Part shown: positions 60,301 to 64,000 of the stretch, piece by piece
Layout: each line of letters begins with the position of its first letter
Position numbering within the stretch: the stretch's first letter is position 1
NCBI GenBank assembly: GCA_013399895.1
Contig: VXBA01003292.1
Location: 392,371 to 456,370 of the forward strand
Reading direction: 5' to 3'
Length of the DNA: 64,000 bases
Source: Serilophus lunatus
Lineage: Eukaryota > Chordata > Aves > Passeriformes > Eurylaimidae
Made by a program: the position numbers and the translations under genes
The notes under the pieces: generated by a model
Databases searched by the model: none
What the model was told of the DNA's origin: nothing
The model's input: the letters and a program-made list of their open reading frames with translations, nothing else

Positions 60301-63300
60301 ACAACATTTCAATTTTGCGAACTCATTGGCCCTTTTGTTTGACTTTAGTGTGCCCTGCTACCACCTAGCCAAGTACCCTTTCCAGTTACCTCACAGCATA
60401 ATCCTAGGTCTGAAAACCACTGAAAACCAGCAACAAGAACATTTTATCCTTTAGCTTGCCTCTAAGTGTATTTATACTGAGATTACATTTGCTTTTCATT
60501 TTGTCATCCTCACACAGCAGCAGATGGCACGAGCAGCTCTGCTCCACATCAACAGTAAAGACACAGATTCTGGACAGATGAGAGGCTGAAGATGAGTTGT
60601 CTCAGTCTCAAAAAGCAGTTTGGAGGTGATTGTAGTGAAAGGGGAAACAGAAGATTTCAAGGATATGCATTTAGCTCCACTCTTGAGATAACAGCAGGAG
60701 AAATAGGTCTTCCTGGCCACACAGAGTGTTGTGATACAAACCTTATCAAGTGGCCATGCACCTCAGAAAGTTTGTGCATAAAAGACTGAGCTTACAAGCA
60801 GTGCATTTCTAAGCGACAAGGTGCCCACATTTGCTGCTTTATTGAAAACCCTGGTAACAGCGACAACTCAGTGTCTACCCCACACTCAGTGTCTACCCCA
60901 CAACTACCTTTGCCTTCATCAACACTATGGGGTGGGTTCTTCTACCATAGATAGAGAGCAAAAAAATGGTAAATGATATTCTGACCTCATCCATAACATG
61001 AGAAACAAATAATCCATTGCAGCAAGAACAGCAAATAAAGTATCAGTAAACCTCCATCAGGAACTCAAAAAAATTACATTAAGTGTTTTTTTTTTTTAAA
61101 TGATACACAAAATGAACAGAATAGAGGGTTTATCAAATATCACTTCACTTAAAAAATAAGAAGAGTGAATGCTGCTATATGTACCAAACAGAAACTGTGA
61201 TCTCAAAGGCACTGTACTTCTGATGTGTAGGTGCATCTATTGTTCTGAAACACCATATGTCAAGTTAAGCCAGGTTCACCAAGCACGTGTGGATCAAAGC
61301 TGAGGAACACGAATGTGTTGAAGGAAGCAGCAAGAGCTCAACAGGAGATACTCAACTCCACCAGCACTGAACTGGCAGCCAAGCACTGTTAATAAAGGAT
61401 GGGGTGGTCACACTCAGTCTCTACATGTAAAAGTAAGTTGAAATAGAGAGTTCATTTCTGTCCTCCTGAGTCAGCCCACCTGAAAGGACAGAAGCCATCT
61501 GCAAAACACACCCTGGAAGGACACTTGTTTCCCTCAGCAGCTGTTGCAGGTGAATTTGTGGCAAGTAGATTCTGAGTCAAAAAATACCCAAGGAGTTGGA
61601 GAGAAGCTTAGTTTGTAGGATCCTTGAAAACTTACAATTGTTATAATTTCTGTTATTAGAAGTTATTATTCTGAATCCTAGGCAAGTTCCATTCTGCTTA
61701 AAGCCTTCCCTGCTTTCAAGTGAACAGGTTCTTTGCTTTCTGTACTAAGGTGTTGTACACCCACCATTAAATAGCACCTCATTTCAGTGAGGATGAAGCA
61801 GATCCTATACAATACCTTTCTTACATAGTTTATTCCAGAATAGTAAACCACCACAATGGCACAGCCTTGGAAGGCAGATGGTTTTCCTCTTTCTAGTTTG
61901 GGTATATATATGTATGCTGCTATATAATGGAATAAACTGGAGAATATTTGCAAATAAACAGCTCACATCTATAACCCTTACAAAAGGTCTTCCACAGAGA
62001 CAAAGTTTGCAGAGCAAAAGCCTAGTAACAGCTCCAGGTGACACTGGAGCTCAAGTGACACGCAATATCTATCTCAGCAAGGTCAAAATCCCTTTTGTCT
62101 TTCAATGGGGAAAAGGGGAAGAAGAAAACAAACAAGTGAAGGTGTGCCAATGAAGCTAATTAATTTATCATTCTGAGTGCCCAAAAAGATGTCTTTCAAC
62201 ACATACATCTCACAAAGTAAGTCAAAGGAAGAATTCTTATTAAGCAGAGTACTTGCTGGTAGGCTGTACTGGGTGCACACAGCACACTGTAAAGATGGAG
62301 ATGCTGAATTTCTACCATTGCAGCTGCTGTTAGTTCCCTCCCAGAGATACCACAAGTGACAGTTCCATCTCACATTTTAACATTCCTTTTTTTTTTTCTT
62401 GCCCTAATTTTAAAGTTTAACTAGGCTGCACTCCAGGAAAGCATTAGAGCAATACGTATTTGATACAGGAAAGCTTAAATGAAAGACTGCTGTTCTTTTC
62501 CTTCTATCCCCCAAATACACTGGACCTCAAGCATCATATAAAGAGGTAAAACTTCTAAAACTTGGCTAAGAAGTTCTCCCTGGGGATTTTTTAACATATT
62601 CAAAGCTATTTGCTACATATACACAGAACTCTCCCTGTAAGTTTTACAGCACAACTACTGTTTTCACAGACTTAGGTAAATATGGCATGGAAAATAAAAC
62701 TCTGATTGCAAATTGGCACAAAACTCTAGGCTAAGGAGTAAAAGGTGTAATCAGCACAGGAAAGGAGGGTATCTGTGTCGGCACTGTTATTGGTCAGGAC
62801 TATCTGTGCTTGGGTGGGAAATGTTAGAAGGAAAAAGTGGTGATGCTGGGAGTGAACTAGCAGAGTTTTCCCAGACAGATAGAAAAACACAAAGGAAATA
62901 GAAGTTTCCCTCCTTTTTGGTGCTAAGAATGGCTTACATTTCAGTATAGCAAATGGTTTTATCTGGTACTGTCACATTTAGATGACAACACCAGGGAAAA
63001 ACAATTAATGAAACAAGCATGAAATGTATTCTGTGAGATTTTTCTCCAGGCATGCATTACAAAATATAACACACAGAGCTTACATTATGTAATGAGAAAC
63101 TATTCATTGTCATTCCTGGCACCTACAGAATAACTCCTAAGCTAATACTTCTGAAGAGCAGGACCACAAAATCCAGAAGTCACAAAATTAACTTGGTTCA
63201 CACCCAGATGACTGCGCATTTGCATTCCACATACAACTCTGCACACAGATGCTGCATCCAAGCTAATTTGATTTCTTAATACCACTCAGGCTCAGCACAG

Positions 63301-64000
63301 ACCAGAGCTACAGGAGGCCAGCACAGATTTTGTCATGTAAACAATGCCATGAAGTACCCAACTTAAACCCTGAAATGGTTCAAATTTATTACACAAACGA
63401 AAAACTTTCCAGCAGGCCTTCAGCAAATGCATAACTAGTGTTTGCATAGGGGCAGCTCAGCCCAGAGGAGGGGCCACTTCCCAGCTCTGCAGTAAAACCT
63501 GTCTGGTCAGTGTGTGCGTGAAGGCGTGTGCTGGGGATGGACACTGGGCTTCAGATAGACACTGACAAGTTGCTTGTCACCAGGACTCACCTCTGCTGAA
63601 GTTACACTGCTGCATTTCCAAACACTCATGGAAGTAAAAGCACGACGGTCTTCTTGCCTTTGAGGAATCCTCAAACCTGACATACTGCTGCTGATTAAGT
63701 ATTTCAAGCCTTTTGAAAAAATTGGGGTTTTATTCAGTATATTAAATGAGACATTTGCAAATCTAGGAAAAAAAGAAGTAAAAACAAAAATTGAAGTTTT
63801 ATAGGACAATTGTTGACACTTGGTTATAGCCAAAATCTTGCACACAAGAACCCACAACACTCTCGCAGCAGAGCTGTCCTGGGTTTTTGCTGTGCCTGCC
63901 AGTCTTGCCTGTGTGAGAGCTCTGCCACAGGTGGGACATACACACTTATGTAGGCGCAGCCACACAGGACTGCAGAGCGCAGGTAACCTGCTTGTCATTT
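57340..64000. other. Flank upstream of MOB2, no gene recognised
   Basis: AT-rich unique sequence. In mammals the next gene in this direction is DUSP8, but none of its exons is recognisable here. A good minus-strand donor (ATGG/GTAAGT, complement of about 57876-57885) could belong to a non-coding upstream exon, though one such site is expected by chance. The 163-codon reverse frame at 63507-63998 has no known motif. Poly-T/A runs occur near 61088 and 62390. Confidence 0.6.
60866..60901. repeat. Tandem dimer of an 18-bp unit
   Basis: ACTCAGTGTCTACCCCAC is repeated perfectly head to tail. The identity of the two copies suggests a recent duplication or possible variable repeat; no role is suggested. 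Confidence 0.9.

Noticed and set aside
63507..63998. 163-codon reverse frame at the window edge
   Set aside because: No recognisable motif, no splice context and no resemblance to DUSP8, the gene expected beyond MOB2 in mammals.
1..64000. CRISPR arrays, bacterial operons, insertion sequences
   Set aside because: Intron-exon genes, CR1 LINEs, CpG island and poly(A) signals identify vertebrate nuclear DNA; no regularly spaced repeats were seen.

Overview
This is vertebrate nuclear DNA, almost certainly from a bird. Coding sequence is sparse and split by GT-AG introns. There is a CpG-island promoter, long 3' UTRs with AATAAA signals, and several fragments of CR1 LINEs, the dominant retroposon of birds and other sauropsids. 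Two protein-coding genes are recognisable from their translated exons. They sit tail to tail, in the order and orientation I know from mammals (human 11p15.5: BRSK2 forward, then MOB2 reverse). The exact species cannot be told from sequence alone.

Region 1 (1-7050, + strand) is the 3' end of BRSK2 (SAD-A kinase). It holds the end of the last intron, a strong CELF/PTB-type pyrimidine tract, the last coding exon (3701-3924) and a roughly 3.1-kb 3' UTR. The UTR carries AT microsatellites, an AU-rich element, a five-run G-quadruplex tract flanked by two Rbfox motifs, and a poly(A) signal at 7026. The last exon also contains a near-perfect internal splice donor (3765/3766). A good in-phase acceptor lies at 4421/4422 and opens a 150-codon alternative tail.

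Region 2 (about 7.05-25.5 kb) is intergenic DNA between the convergent genes. It has three CR1 fragments, a poly-T run and a 260-bp pyrimidine tract. I recognise no gene there.

Region 3 (25.5-57.2 kb, - strand) is the complete MOB2 gene. It has five coding exons (57063-57032, 36625-36465, 35313-35220, 28475-28351, 26834-26524) that join with correct phase into a 240-residue Mob1/phocein protein with all four zinc ligands. There is a 1-kb 3' UTR, and a CpG-island promoter at about 56.82-57.33 kb. A second in-frame ATG 26 codons upstream, also in strong context, leaves the true N terminus open. A CR1 fragment lies in the 20.4-kb first intron.

Region 4 (57.34-64 kb) is upstream flanking DNA with no recognisable gene.

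BRSK2 is a neuronal-polarity kinase. MOB2 is a regulator of NDR1/2 kinases and has been linked to neurite growth. The window is therefore a conserved pair of kinase-pathway genes, not a novel system; the most interesting signals are in BRSK2 terminal-exon choice and in its 3' UTR.
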